Below are positions 19,782-28,184 of a stretch of DNA of 64,000 bases, in pieces. The notes under the pieces were generated by a model. That model ran no database searches, was not told the DNA's origin, and worked only from the letters and a program-made list of their open reading frames with translations. The stretch's first letter is position 1. Every line of letters begins with the position of its first letter. This DNA is from JACRIM01 sp964605185 (GTDB lineage: Bacteria; Planctomycetota; Phycisphaerae; UBA1845; UTPLA1): positions 15,582 to 79,581 of the forward strand of contig CAZSBF010000003.1 of assembly GCA_964605185.1 (NCBI GenBank). Reading direction: 5' to 3'. The translations under genes were made by a program, and so were the position numbers.

Positions 19782-19837
19782 TTGTCGCTCCCAGACAGTC
19801 CCCACTATAGTACCGCCCACAAAGGGCAGGAACTATG
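19779..19837. promoter_or_regulatory. divergent control region of paralog B and EF-G
   Basis: The palindrome ACTATAGT (19804-19811) gives a TATAGT -10-like box on both strands, which could serve paralog B leftward and EF-G rightward. The left half repeats the leader of paralog A. GGGCAGGA (19824-19831) is the EF-G ribosome site. Matching -35 boxes are weak. Confidence 0.5.
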
Positions 19838-21949
19838 TCGGCAGCGAAATCAGACGGAGAATCAGAAAGTTCGCACTTAACCAGGGTGCGGAATATCGGC
19901 ATTGCCGCGCACATTGATGCGGGGAAGACGACCACCACCGAACGCGTGCTGTTCTACGCAGGCCGGACGCACAAGGTCGGCGAGGTTGATGACGGCACCA
20001 CCACCACCGACTTCGACGAGCAGGAGCAGCAGCGGGGCATCACTATCTTCAGCGCGGCCGTGACGCTGCCTTGGAAGGATCACCAGATCAACCTGATCGA
20101 CACGCCCGGCCACGTGGATTTCACAGCCGAGGTGGAGCGCAGTCTGCGCGTGCTGGATGGGGCGGTCGTCGTGTTCGACTCGAAGGAGGGCGTCGAGGCC
20201 CAGTCGGAAACGGTCTGGCGACAGGCGATGAAGTATCACGTTCCGTGCCTCTGCTTCCTGAACAAGATGGACAAGATCGGGGCCGACTTCTATGAGTCGC
20301 TGATTTCCATTGAAAAACGGCTCGAATCGCACCCCGTCGCCATTCAACTGCCTATCGGTGCTGAGAGCACGTTTGAGGGGCTGATCGATCTCATCACCAT
20401 GAAGGCCTATCGCTTCGCCGGGGACCACGGCGTCAACGTCGAGGAGTTTGACATCCCTGCGGCGATGCTCGACGAAGCGAAGAAATGGCGGCACACGCTG
20501 GAGGAAAAGGTCGCCGAGCTTGATGACGGACTGATGCACAAGTATCTCGAGGAAGAACCGCTGAACGAGGCCGAGATCAAACGCGTGTTGCGGCAGGCAA
20601 CGATCACCGGTCGGCTGAACCCCGTGCTGTGCGGGTCGAGCTTGAAGAATATCGGCGTGCAGAAGATGATCGACGCGGTGGTCGATTTCCTGCCGTCGCC
20701 GTTGGAGCGACCGCCCGTTGACGGCGTGAAGAGCCTGAAGGATCTCACCGTCGTGCATCGCAAGCCGAGCCGCGATGATCCGTTTTCGGCGTTGGTGTTC
20801 AAGATCGTCGCCGAGAAGCCCCTCGATCTCTATTACATCCGTGTCTATAGCGGCGTCATGAAGAGCAGCATGCGGTCCTACAACTCCAACACCGGCGAGA
20901 AGGAAAACATCAGCCGGATGTTTCGCATGTTTGCCAAGCGGCGCGAGCAGTTGGATGAGGCCGGCCCGGGCGAGATCGTGGCCTGCGTAGGATTAAAGGA
21001 TGCGCTCACGGGGCACACGCTTTGCGATGCGCGGGATACGGTGGTGCTGGAACGTATCGAGTTCCCGACGCCGGTCATCAGCGTGTCGGTGGAGCCGAAG
21101 AACAGCAAGGACAAGGAAACGCTGATCGAGACGCTGGGCAAGATGGCCCGGCAGGACCCGACATTCAAACACAGTTTCAACCCGGAAACGGGCCAGACGA
21201 TCATCAGCGGCATGGGCGAGCTGCATCTTGAAGTGCTGACGTACAAGCTCGAGAAGGACTTTCGCGTACCGGTTACGGTGGGCAAGCCGCTTGTGGCCTA
21301 TCGCGAGGCGATCACGCAGCGGGCTGAAGCCGAGGGCAGTTTCATTCGGCAGACGGGAGGGCGTGGCCAATACGCGGTGGTGAAGCTGCGGGTGGAGCCG
21401 TTCAAGCCGGCCAAGGGGGAGGACACGTTTCAATTCAGTAGCGAGATTCGCGGCGGAGAATTGCGATCGGAATTCGTCAACGCGGTTGATCGCGGCGTGC
21501 GGGACTGCCTGCCGATGGGCGTGCTCGCGGGATATGAGTTACTTAACGTCCGCGCGACACTTCTTGAAGGAAAAGAACATCCGGTGGATAGCTCCGATCT
21601 TGCCTTTGAGAACGCAGGGCGCATTGCGTTTGAAGAGGCCTGCAAAAACGCTGGCCCGGTGATGCTGGAGCCGGTGATGAAGCTGATCGTTACGCTGCCC
21701 GACGACTATTTCGGCGTTGTCAGTGGTGATTTGTCCGCAAGGCGCGGGTTGATTCAAGACACTGAAATGCGCAAGAACCATCGCGTGATCACGGCGCACG
21801 TGCCGCTTTCCGAGATGTTTCAATACTCGACCCACATTCGCACGTTGACGCAGGGCCGCGCCAGTTGGTCGATGGAACCGCATGCCTACGCGGCGATGCC
21901 GCCCAATCTGCAGAAGGAACTTCTGCGTAAGCACGGGTACGTGGACTAA
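19835..21949 (+). CDS. fusA: elongation factor G
   Basis: A 704-residue translation GTPase that moves tRNAs and mRNA through the ribosome. All G motifs are present: AHIDAGKTTTTER (P-loop, about residue 25), RGITI, DTPGH, NKMDKIGAD, and CGSSLKN. Domains II to V follow, with YSGVMKSSMRSYNSN, SGMGELHLEVL and TGGRGQYAVVKL. The switch I area reads VGEVDDGTTTTDFDEQEQQRG, unlike the more usual TTMDWMEQE form, so this may be one of several EF-G paralogs usual in planctomycetes. It is placed before the S10 operon rather than in a str operon, but has its own terminus and a 232-base gap to rpsJ. Confidence 0.95.
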   Translation: MSAAKSDGESESSHLTRVRNIGIAAHIDAGKTTTTERVLFYAGRTHKVGEVDDGTTTTDFDEQEQQRGITIFSAAVTLPWKDHQINLIDTPGHVDFTAEVERSLRVLDGAVVVFDSKEGVEAQSETVWRQAMKYHVPCLCFLNKMDKIGADFYESLISIEKRLESHPVAIQLPIGAESTFEGLIDLITMKAYRFAGDHGVNVEEFDIPAAMLDEAKKWRHTLEEKVAELDDGLMHKYLEEEPLNEAEIKRVLRQATITGRLNPVLCGSSLKNIGVQKMIDAVVDFLPSPLERPPVDGVKSLKDLTVVHRKPSRDDPFSALVFKIVAEKPLDLYYIRVYSGVMKSSMRSYNSNTGEKENISRMFRMFAKRREQLDEAGPGEIVACVGLKDALTGHTLCDARDTVVLERIEFPTPVISVSVEPKNSKDKETLIETLGKMARQDPTFKHSFNPETGQTIISGMGELHLEVLTYKLEKDFRVPVTVGKPLVAYREAITQRAEAEGSFIRQTGGRGQYAVVKLRVEPFKPAKGEDTFQFSSEIRGGELRSEFVNAVDRGVRDCLPMGVLAGYELLNVRATLLEGKEHPVDSSDLAFENAGRIAFEEACKNAGPVMLEPVMKLIVTLPDDYFGVVSGDLSARRGLIQDTEMRKNHRVITAHVPLSEMFQYSTHIRTLTQGRASWSMEPHAYAAMPPNLQKELLRKHGYVD

Positions 21950-22087
21950 ACGCAAAAACGCTAAAAACCGATGCGCCGAAAAATCGGGAAGTCGAAATCA
22001 CGGGGCGAGCGATATCTTCGTAACTGACTGTGAATAATAAAGTTACGCTTGTTTCGCCGCGTGGCGGAAGTCACGTTGGCCATCGTG

Positions 22088-22115
22088 TTGACACGGCAGG
22101 GCACCGTGGTAGGAT
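22088..22115 (+). promoter_or_regulatory. likely promoter of the S10 superoperon
   Basis: TTGACA (22088-22093) and TAGGAT (22110-22115) are separated by 16 bases. The leader would be about 60 bases and includes the small hairpin TGGCG...CGCCA just before rpsJ. No gene lies between the EF-G stop and rpsJ. Confidence 0.65.
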
Positions 22116-22181
22116 TGCCGGTCTTCGCTATTGGCGGCTGAGCAGTCGCCACGGCAAAGTTGAAAAACGAGGATTTCAGCG

Positions 22182-22490
22182 TTGGCACTGGACCGCATAC
22201 GAATTCGGATGGAAGCCTACGACTCCCGGGCGTTGGAAATCTCCGCCAAGGAAATCGTGGAACATGCAAAGCGGACCAGCGCTCGCGTTCGCGGGCCGAT
22301 TCCGCTCCCCACCCGGATTGAGCGGTACACGGTGCTGCGAAGTCCGCACGTGGACAAGAAGTCGCGTGAACAATTCGAGATGCGCACTCATAAGCGCGTC
22401 ATCGATATTTTTGAGCCGACGGCTCGTACCGTCGAGGCGTTGAACCGGCTTGTGGTGCCGGCAGGCGTGTTTGTCAAGATCAGGGCATGA
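22182..22490 (+). CDS. rpsJ: 30S ribosomal protein S10
   Basis: The 102-residue protein matches S10 over its full length: IRIRMEAYDSRALEISAKEIVEHAKRT and the loop GPIPLPTRIERYTVLRSPHVDKKSREQFEMRTHKR, ending with FVKIRA. It binds the head of the small subunit and also serves in antitermination as NusE. The start is TTG at 22182, following GAGG at about 22169; no ATG fits in frame without removing conserved residues. As first gene of the operon its weak start codon might lower expression, but downstream genes have their own ribosome sites. Confidence 0.95.
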   Translation: MALDRIRIRMEAYDSRALEISAKEIVEHAKRTSARVRGPIPLPTRIERYTVLRSPHVDKKSREQFEMRTHKRVIDIFEPTARTVEALNRLVVPAGVFVKIRA

Positions 22491-22627
22491 ACATGAACCG
22501 GCGGCCGTTGTTGCCTCCCGTTCCTCTATTCTGATCCGGTCAAACCCTTGAGACATGTTGGTAAAGCGCGTGAGCTTTATCGCGCGCCAGTAGTTCCCCC
22601 GCGAGGGTGACAGGGACATTGTGCCTT

Positions 22628-23278
22628 ATGCAAGCGGCAATCTTAGGCAAAAAGATCGGAATGACGCGGGTCTTTGACGAGGCCGGCAGCTCGATCCCCG
22701 TAACGATCGTGCAGGCCGGACCGTGCCCGATTCTTCAGATCAAGACTCAGGAATCGGACGGCTACGAAGCCGTTCAGCTCGGATACCAGAACGCGAAGCC
22801 CAGCCGGACAACGCGTGCGGAAATCGGTCACGCCCGTGAGGCGAAGTCCGTTCCGCAGAAGTTCGTCCGCGAGATTCGCCTCGTGAAGCCGACTGACAAG
22901 CAGCGCGGCGACATGGTGACGGTCGAATTGTTCGAGGAGCAGGGCATCAAGTTCGTCGATGTGGTCGGCACGTCGATCGGCAAAGGCTTTCAGGGCGTTA
23001 TGAAGCGCCACAACTTCGGCGGCCAGGGCGCCTCGCACGGAACTGAGCGTAAGCATCGTTCGGCGGGCGGCATCGGCGCCGGTGGAAACCGCGGTTTCGG
23101 CCGTTGTATCAAGAAGGGCAAGCCCATGCCCGGCCATATGGGCCACGAGCGCGTGACGGTTCGTAACCAGCGACTCGTCTCGGTCGACAAAGATCGAAAT
23201 CTTCTTCTGATTAAGGGCGTAGTCCCGGGTCCGAAGGGTGGTTTCGTGGTGGTCTGTAAGGCAGTTACAAAGGGATAA
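22628..23278 (+). CDS. rplC: 50S ribosomal protein L3
   Basis: The 216-residue L3 begins MQAAILGKKIGMTRVFDEAG and has the long internal loop GKGFQGVMKRHNFGGQGASHGTERKHR near the peptidyl transferase centre, with the usual GHMGHERVTVRN segment downstream. ATG 22628 is taken as start: the residues before it (from a GTG at 22607) do not belong to the family. L3 helps begin assembly of the large subunit. It is separated from rpsJ by 137 bases, more than most pairs in this operon, and followed by a terminator-like hairpin. Confidence 0.97.
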   Translation: MQAAILGKKIGMTRVFDEAGSSIPVTIVQAGPCPILQIKTQESDGYEAVQLGYQNAKPSRTTRAEIGHAREAKSVPQKFVREIRLVKPTDKQRGDMVTVELFEEQGIKFVDVVGTSIGKGFQGVMKRHNFGGQGASHGTERKHRSAGGIGAGGNRGFGRCIKKGKPMPGHMGHERVTVRNQRLVSVDKDRNLLLIKGVVPGPKGGFVVVCKAVTKG

Positions 23279-23283
23279 GACAA

Positions 23284-23319
23284 GGGTCGGCGCGGCTTGC
23301 CGCGACGGCCCGTTTTTTT
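23284..23319 (+). terminator. terminator-like hairpin between rplC and rplD
   Basis: GGGTCG (23284-23289) pairs with CGGCCC (23306-23311), with one G-T pair, and encloses CGCGG-CTTG-CCGCG; seven T residues follow at 23313-23319. In the middle of a ribosomal operon it would act as an attenuator, lowering the message of everything from rplD on, unless read-through is high. Confidence 0.75.
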
Positions 23320-23332
23320 GGTGTGATGCGTC

Positions 23333-23980
23333 ATGATTGAGATACCGGTAGTCAACACCGAAGGCAAGAAGGTCGGCAGCGAGAAGCTGGACCCCGCCAT
23401 CTTTGGCGAGTGCGTTCGCGTCGATCTGCTCAAGCAGGCCATCGTGTCGTATCGCGCGAATCTGCGGCAGGGCACCGTGCAGACGAAGAATCGCAGCATG
23501 GTGGCCGGCTCGACGCGAAAGCTGTATCGCCAGAAGGGCACCGGCAACGCCCGAGCGGGCAACGTTCGCACGCCGGTCCGCGTCGGTGGTGGTCGTGCCT
23601 TCCCGAAGAGCACGCGGGATTTCACGAAGAAGTTTCCCCGTGCCATGCGACGGTTGGCGAGGAATTCGGCCATCCTGGCAAAGGCGAAGTCCGGCACGGC
23701 CATGATTGTCTCGGGATTGACGTTTGACGCTCCGAAAACCAAGGCCCTGGCGACGGTGCTTCGGGCGCTCAAGATCGAGCGCGGCACGCTGCTGGCGACC
23801 ATGACCAAAGACATGAATCTCGTAAAGAGTGGGCGCAACATCCCGTCGCTGGCGATGAAGCCGGTCACGGATGTGAATGCCTATGACGTGCTGAAGGCGC
23901 GGCATCTGGTGTTCACGCAGGATGCGTTCGCTGCACTGGTGAAGGATCCGCTGACGGCCGGACGCGAGGCCAAGGCTTAA
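23333..23980 (+). CDS. rplD: 50S ribosomal protein L4
   Basis: The 215-residue L4 has the conserved extended loop with TKNRSMVAGSTRKLYRQKGTGNARAG and GGGRAFPK, which lines the peptide exit tunnel. The globular remainder includes ARNSAILAKAKSGTAMIVSGL and ends with a usual alpha-helical part. In Escherichia coli, L4 also represses its own operon by attenuation. Here a terminator-like hairpin lies only 14 bases before its start, an arrangement that would suit some form of control, though nothing shows L4 binds it. Confidence 0.97.
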   Translation: MIEIPVVNTEGKKVGSEKLDPAIFGECVRVDLLKQAIVSYRANLRQGTVQTKNRSMVAGSTRKLYRQKGTGNARAGNVRTPVRVGGGRAFPKSTRDFTKKFPRAMRRLARNSAILAKAKSGTAMIVSGLTFDAPKTKALATVLRALKIERGTLLATMTKDMNLVKSGRNIPSLAMKPVTDVNAYDVLKARHLVFTQDAFAALVKDPLTAGREAKA

Positions 23981-23992
23981 CAGGATACGGCG

Positions 23993-24304
23993 ATGGATAT
24001 CTATCACATTATTCGCAGGCCGCTGGTCACCGAAAAGGGCACGCACCAGAGCCGACAATCGCACGACGCCTCGCGCACCCGAGAGGGCCGCGGCGGCGCC
24101 TACAGCTTCGAAGTGCACCCGGGCGCGAACAAGATCGAGATCCGGGATGCGATTGAGAAGATTTACAACGTCAAGGTCTCGACGGTTCGGACGATGGTCC
24201 GCGCCGGCAAGCCACGACGCAGTCGGGCCAAGATGGGTTCGACACGACACTGGAAAAAGGCCGTGGTGGTCCTGAAGCCGGACTTCCACATTGACTTGTT
24301 CTAA
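23993..24304 (+). CDS. rplW: 50S ribosomal protein L23
   Basis: The 103-residue L23 starts MDIYHIIRRPLVTEKG, the family signature, and continues with FEVHPGANKIEIRDAIEKIYNVKVSTVRTM. A Ser/Arg-rich segment of roughly 15 extra residues (HQSRQSHDASRTREGRGG) sits after the first strand. L23 sits at the exit of the peptide tunnel and docks trigger factor and SRP. It starts 12 bases after rplD. Confidence 0.96.
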   Translation: MDIYHIIRRPLVTEKGTHQSRQSHDASRTREGRGGAYSFEVHPGANKIEIRDAIEKIYNVKVSTVRTMVRAGKPRRSRAKMGSTRHWKKAVVVLKPDFHIDLF

Positions 24305-24326
24305 GCATTGACGGGATGGGATCGCC

Positions 24327-25193
24327 ATGGGCGTGAAGATCTATAAAAAGACGACCCCGGGACGCCGCCAGTCGAGCGTGAACGACTTCGCGGAAATCAC
24401 GAGTCGCAGCCGCCGGCCGGTGAAGTCGCTGACCGAGGCGAAGATTCGCTCGGGTGGTCGCAACAATCAGGGATTTACGACGACGCGCTTCCGTGGCGGC
24501 GGCGCCAAGCGGTTGTATCGCGTCATTGACTTCAAGCGCAAGAAGGACGATGTCCCGGCCGCGGTTGAAGCGATTGAGTACGACCCGAACCGAAACGTTT
24601 TCATCGCCCTGCTGAATTATCAGGATGGCGAGAAGGTTTACATCCTCGCGCCGAACGGCCTCAAGGTCGGCGATGTGGTGATGAATGGCGCCAACGTTGA
24701 ACCAAAGCTCGGATGCTGCCTGCCGCTGAAGAACATTCCGGTCGGCATGGGCATTCACAACATTGAACTGACGGCCGGCAAGGGCGGACAGATGGTTCGC
24801 ACGGCCGGTGGTCAGGCCCGCCTGGCCGCCCGCGAAGGCGCCTGGGCGACGGTGATTTTGCCCTCGGGCGAAATGCGACAGGTTCGCGTCGAGTGTCGGG
24901 CCACGATCGGCCAACTCGGCAACACCGAATTCAAGAACATCATGCTCGGCAAGGCCGGGCGTACGCGGTATCTCGGTCGCCGTCCGCACGTTCGCGGCAC
25001 GGCCCAGAACCCGGTGGCGCACCCGCTGGGTGGTGGTGAAGGTCGCAGCGGCGGCGGTCGCCATCCGTGCAGTCCGACCGGCGTGTTGGCCAAGGGCGGC
25101 CGAACGCGAAATCCGCGGCGAAATTCAAACAAGCGCATCCTGCGGCGGCGCCGCAGCGTGCGATACGGCCAGGTTTCGATGCCGGGTCGGTAA
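24327..25193 (+). CDS. rplB: 50S ribosomal protein L2
   Basis: The 288-residue L2 binds 23S rRNA at the peptidyl-transferase centre. Characteristic segments include GGRNNQGFTTTRFRGGGAKRLYR, IEYDPNRNVFIALLNYQDGEKVYILAP, the central GKGGQMVRTAGGQARLAAREG, and the C-terminal HPLGGGEGRSGGGRHPCSPTG loop. The histidine of the HPLGG motif, near the active centre, is present. Length is close to the usual 275. Confidence 0.98.
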   Translation: MGVKIYKKTTPGRRQSSVNDFAEITSRSRRPVKSLTEAKIRSGGRNNQGFTTTRFRGGGAKRLYRVIDFKRKKDDVPAAVEAIEYDPNRNVFIALLNYQDGEKVYILAPNGLKVGDVVMNGANVEPKLGCCLPLKNIPVGMGIHNIELTAGKGGQMVRTAGGQARLAAREGAWATVILPSGEMRQVRVECRATIGQLGNTEFKNIMLGKAGRTRYLGRRPHVRGTAQNPVAHPLGGGEGRSGGGRHPCSPTGVLAKGGRTRNPRRNSNKRILRRRRSVRYGQVSMPGR

Positions 25194-25223
25194 CGAGTGA
25201 AGCACTAGGAAACGGAACGCGAC

Positions 25224-25529
25224 ATGGGACGCAGTTTAAAAAAGGGACCGTTCGTCGATCCTCGGTTGTACGAGAAGGTGACGAAGGCGATTGACAAGGG
25301 CAGTCACGAACCCATCAAGACATGGGCGCGGCGCTGCACGATTCCGCCGGAGTTCGTCGGTCGTACGTTCGAGGTGCACAACGGCAAAGTCTTCAAGCGT
25401 GTGTTCGTGACGGAAGACATGGTCGGTCACAAGCTGGGTGAATTCAGCCTGACGCGAACGTGGAAGGGTCACGGCGGAACGAAGAAGGCGGATACGGCAA
25501 CCGCGAGTGCGGCGCCGGCGGCGAAGTAG
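25224..25529 (+). CDS. rpsS: 30S ribosomal protein S19
   Basis: The 101-residue S19 starts MGRSLKKGPFVDPRLYEKV and carries the family segment IKTWARRCTIPPEFVGRTFEVHNGKVFKRVFVTEDMVGHKLGEFSLTR. It contacts tRNA across the subunit interface with S13. The last 14 residues (DTATASAAPAAK) are an alanine-rich extension not needed in other bacteria. Confidence 0.97.
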   Translation: MGRSLKKGPFVDPRLYEKVTKAIDKGSHEPIKTWARRCTIPPEFVGRTFEVHNGKVFKRVFVTEDMVGHKLGEFSLTRTWKGHGGTKKADTATASAAPAAK

Positions 25530-25550
25530 TCGTAAGGAAGTAGTCGAATC

Positions 25551-25892
25551 ATGGCGACATGGACCAGCATACATCGATACGTCCGGATGAGCCCGTACAA
25601 GGCTCGCCTGGTGACGCAGTTGATTGCCGGGCGGCACGTGAACGAGGCGTTGGATCTGCTCAAGTACACGCCGAAGCGAGCCTCGCAGTTCGTGGACAAG
25701 GTCCTGCGAACGGCGATCGCCGATGCGGACGAGCAGGAAGCCGACGTTCGCAAGCTGTATGTGCATGAGGCCCGCGTGGACGGCGGCCCGACGATGAAGC
25801 GGTTTCACCCGAAGGATCGCGGCCGGGCGCACTCAATCAAGAAGCGGACGAGCCACATTGTGGTGACGGTGGGCGAAGGCCCGAGGAAGTAA
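25551..25892 (+). CDS. rplV: 50S ribosomal protein L22
   Basis: The 113-residue L22 includes MSPYKARLVTQLIAGRHVNEALDLLKYTPKRAS and the tunnel hairpin DGGPTMKRFHPKDRGRAHSIKKRTSHIVVTV. It helps form the exit tunnel next to L4. The gene lies 21 bases after rpsS and three bases before rpsC, so the three are surely co-translated. Confidence 0.97.
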   Translation: MATWTSIHRYVRMSPYKARLVTQLIAGRHVNEALDLLKYTPKRASQFVDKVLRTAIADADEQEADVRKLYVHEARVDGGPTMKRFHPKDRGRAHSIKKRTSHIVVTVGEGPRK

Positions 25893-25895
25893 CGA

Positions 25896-26660
25896 ATGGG
25901 ACAGAAAGTACATCCACTGGGTTTCCGCCTCGGCGTCACAGAGGATTGGCGTTCGCGCTGGTTCGCGCCCAAGGCCGCCTATGCCGAGTTCCTGATTGAG
26001 GATCACAAGATCCGCAATATGGTCGAGCAGAAGCTGAATCGCACGCCCCCGTTCGCCGGTGTCTCGAAGATTGAAATCGAGCGAACCCGCAACGAAGTGA
26101 AGGTCGTTCTGTCCACGGCTCGGCCCGGCATGGTCATCGGCCCCAAGGGCGCCGAAGTCGACAAGCTCCGCGAGGCCCTCGAAGAACTGATCGACCGCAA
26201 GGTCGCCGTGAACATCAAGGAAATTAAGAACCCCGACATCGACGCGCAACTCATTGCCCTCGACATCGGTGAACAGTTGAAACGCCGCGCCAGTTTCCGC
26301 CGCGCCATGAAGGCCAAGTGCGAAGCCGCGATGTCTTCCGGCGCCCTGGGCGTGAAAATCATCTGCAACGGCCGGCTCGGCGGTGCGGAAATGTCGCGCA
26401 TGGAAACACAGAAGACCGGCTCGATTCCGCTCTCGCGGTTGCAGGCCTGTGTGGATTACGGCTTCTCGGCAAGCTTCACCACCTATGGTGCCATCGGCAT
26501 CCGGGTGTGGGTCTATCGCGGCTTGTATGCGGAGAAGGGTGAGGATTCGCAGTTGATTGATACGACGCAGGCCCCGCCGGGCGAAGCCGGCGGCGCGCCG
26601 CGTGAGGATCGAGGTCGTCGCCGTGGCGGCGGTGATCGTGATCGAGGTCGCGGACGTTAA
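25896..26660 (+). CDS. rpsC: 30S ribosomal protein S3
   Basis: The 254-residue S3 starts MGQKVHPLGFRLGVTEDWRSRW, carries a KH domain with the loop GMVIGPKGAEVDKLREALEEL, and has the S3 C-terminal domain (CNGRLGGAEMSRMETQKTGSIPLSRL and YGFSASFTTYGAIGIRVWVYRG). It lines the mRNA entry site. About 30 residues at the end are rich in Gly, Arg and Asp (RGRRRGGGDRDRGRGR), a disordered tail longer than in many bacteria. Confidence 0.97.
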   Translation: MGQKVHPLGFRLGVTEDWRSRWFAPKAAYAEFLIEDHKIRNMVEQKLNRTPPFAGVSKIEIERTRNEVKVVLSTARPGMVIGPKGAEVDKLREALEELIDRKVAVNIKEIKNPDIDAQLIALDIGEQLKRRASFRRAMKAKCEAAMSSGALGVKIICNGRLGGAEMSRMETQKTGSIPLSRLQACVDYGFSASFTTYGAIGIRVWVYRGLYAEKGEDSQLIDTTQAPPGEAGGAPREDRGRRRGGGDRDRGRGR

Positions 26661-26709
26661 GTGACATTGTGCGGACCGTCGGAGGGGACGGCCCGCAGGA
26701 GTGAGTGAT

Positions 26710-27129
26710 ATGGCGTTGATGCCGGCACGAGTGAAGTATCGAAAGCACCACCGCGGGAAGGTTCGCGGCGTGGCCACGCGCGGCAACACGGTGTCGTACG
26801 GCGAGTACGGCCTCCAGGTGTTGACGGCGGGTTGGATCAGCGGCCGCCAGATTGAGGCCGGCCGAATGTCGGCGAGCCACTTCCTGCAGCGGCAGGGTCG
26901 GGTGTTTATCCGAATCTTCCCGCACAAGAGCGTGTCGTCGAAGCCGCTCGAAACGCGCATGGGTAAGGGCAAGGGCGAGCCGGAATACTGGGTCGCCGTC
27001 GTGAAGCCCGGAACGATTTTGTACGAGATCGGCGGCGTCGAAGAGACGGTGGCCCGTCAGGCCTTGGCGATGGTGGCTCACAAGATGCCGTTCCGCTGTC
27101 GGTTTGTGAAGCGGCGACACGGCTTCTAA
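26710..27129 (+). CDS. rplP: 50S ribosomal protein L16
   Basis: The 139-residue L16 starts MALMPARVKYRKHHRGKVRG, with ATG 26710 supported by CAGGAG nine bases upstream; a GTG at 26701 in frame is less likely. The functional segment GRMSASHFLQRQGRVFIRIFPHKSVSSKPLETRMGKGKGEPEYWVAVVKPG is as expected. L16 contacts the tRNA elbow at the A and P sites. Confidence 0.97.
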   Translation: MALMPARVKYRKHHRGKVRGVATRGNTVSYGEYGLQVLTAGWISGRQIEAGRMSASHFLQRQGRVFIRIFPHKSVSSKPLETRMGKGKGEPEYWVAVVKPGTILYEIGGVEETVARQALAMVAHKMPFRCRFVKRRHGF

Positions 27130-27148
27130 GGACGAAGGTGAGACGACG

Positions 27149-27397
27149 ATGAAGATTACGGATCTTCGAGAATTGAAAACGGACGAGCTGCACATGGAGC
27201 TGGATCGGCTCCGTCGGCACATGTTCGATCTGCGCAGCCAGCGTGTCACGGAGAAGCTCGAGGACCCGTCGCAGCTCGGCAAGACCAAGCGCGACATTGC
27301 CCGCGTCTTCACCGTCATGAAGGAGCGCGGAGAGACCGACGTCGAACAGAAGCAGTATCACTTGGAATCCGTCGGAAGCGGCGGCAAGAAAAAGTAG
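27149..27397 (+). CDS. rpmC: 50S ribosomal protein L29
   Basis: This 82-residue protein begins MKITDLRELKTDELHMELDRLRRHMFDLRSQRVTEKLEDPSQ, with the two-helix L29 pattern including LGKTKRDIARVFTVMKER. About 15 residues more than usual follow, ending in GGKKK. L29 sits near the tunnel exit beside L23. Confidence 0.94.
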   Translation: MKITDLRELKTDELHMELDRLRRHMFDLRSQRVTEKLEDPSQLGKTKRDIARVFTVMKERGETDVEQKQYHLESVGSGGKKK

Positions 27398-27409
27398 AGG
27401 TAGTCAGAG

Positions 27410-27697
27410 ATGGCCCAGCAAGGCACGGCAACAGGCGAGACGAACCGGACACTGCGTCGCACGCGCGTATGCGTGGTGGAAAGCCATGGTCGGTCGAAGA
27501 CGATCAAGGTTCGGATCGACCGGCAGCTCAAGCACCCGAAATACGGCAAGTACCTGAAGCGTCGCAGCTTCCTGCACGTGCACGATGAGAAGAACGAAGC
27601 CAAGACCGGCGACACCGTGGAAATCATGGAGTGCCGTCCGGTGAGCAAGACCAAGGCGTGGCGGCTGGTGAAAGTGGTTCGATCGTCCGGCAACTAA
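27410..27697 (+). CDS. rpsQ: 30S ribosomal protein S17
   Basis: The 95-residue S17 has the OB-fold pattern RRTRVCVVESHGRSKTIKVRIDRQLKHPKYGKYLKRRSFLHVHDEKNEAKTGDTVEIMECRPVSKTKAWRLVKVV. It binds 16S rRNA early in assembly. An N-terminal extension of about ten residues (MAQQGTATGETN) precedes the conserved part. Spacing to rpmC is 12 bases. Confidence 0.96.
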   Translation: MAQQGTATGETNRTLRRTRVCVVESHGRSKTIKVRIDRQLKHPKYGKYLKRRSFLHVHDEKNEAKTGDTVEIMECRPVSKTKAWRLVKVVRSSGN

Positions 27698-27728
27698 GGC
27701 CGCGACTTAAGAGACAGGTGATTGCGTC

Positions 27729-28142
27729 ATGATTCAAGCGGAAAGTGTGGTCGACATTACGGACAACACCGGCGCGAAACGGGCGCTGGTGATTCGCGTC
27801 ATCGGCGGCTCGACGCGGCGAAAGGGTTTCACGCGGCGAACGGCCAGCGTGGGCGACATCATTGTGTGTTCCGTGAAGAAGGCCCTGCCGAACAGCGACT
27901 ACATGCACGGCAACACCCGCAAAGAGCGCAGCAGCAAGCGAAAGGTCAAGTGTGTGATCGTTCGAACCAAGCAGCCGGTCCGCCGGTTGGATGGCAGCTA
28001 CGTCCGGTTCGACACGAACGCCGCGGTGATCATCGACGATGAAAAGAATCCGAAGGGAACGCGCATTTTCGGGGCCGTGGCCCGCGAACTGCGAGACAAA
28101 GGTTTTATGAAGATCGTGTCCCTGGCCAGCGAAGTGGTGTAA
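27729..28142 (+). CDS. rplN: 50S ribosomal protein L14, with insertions
   Basis: L14 contacts 16S rRNA in an intersubunit bridge. The 137-residue protein starts MIQAESVVDITDNTGAKRALVIRVIGGS and ends RIFGAVARELRDKGFMKIVSLASEVV, both typical. It is about 15 residues longer than the usual 122. The extra residues fall in two places: STRRKGFTRRTASVGD, where most bacteria have a shorter loop, and NSDYMHGNTRKERSSKRK, both basic. They may contact rRNA in a lineage-specific way. Confidence 0.95.
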   Translation: MIQAESVVDITDNTGAKRALVIRVIGGSTRRKGFTRRTASVGDIIVCSVKKALPNSDYMHGNTRKERSSKRKVKCVIVRTKQPVRRLDGSYVRFDTNAAVIIDDEKNPKGTRIFGAVARELRDKGFMKIVSLASEVV

Positions 28143-28184
28143 GGCCGAACGCGAGCAAGGAACCCGCAAGGTAGGAAACAGACG

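Noticed and set aside
22643..24328. 561-codon minus-strand open frame across rplC-rplW
   Set aside because: Covers three clear ribosomal genes on the other strand and has a low-complexity product.
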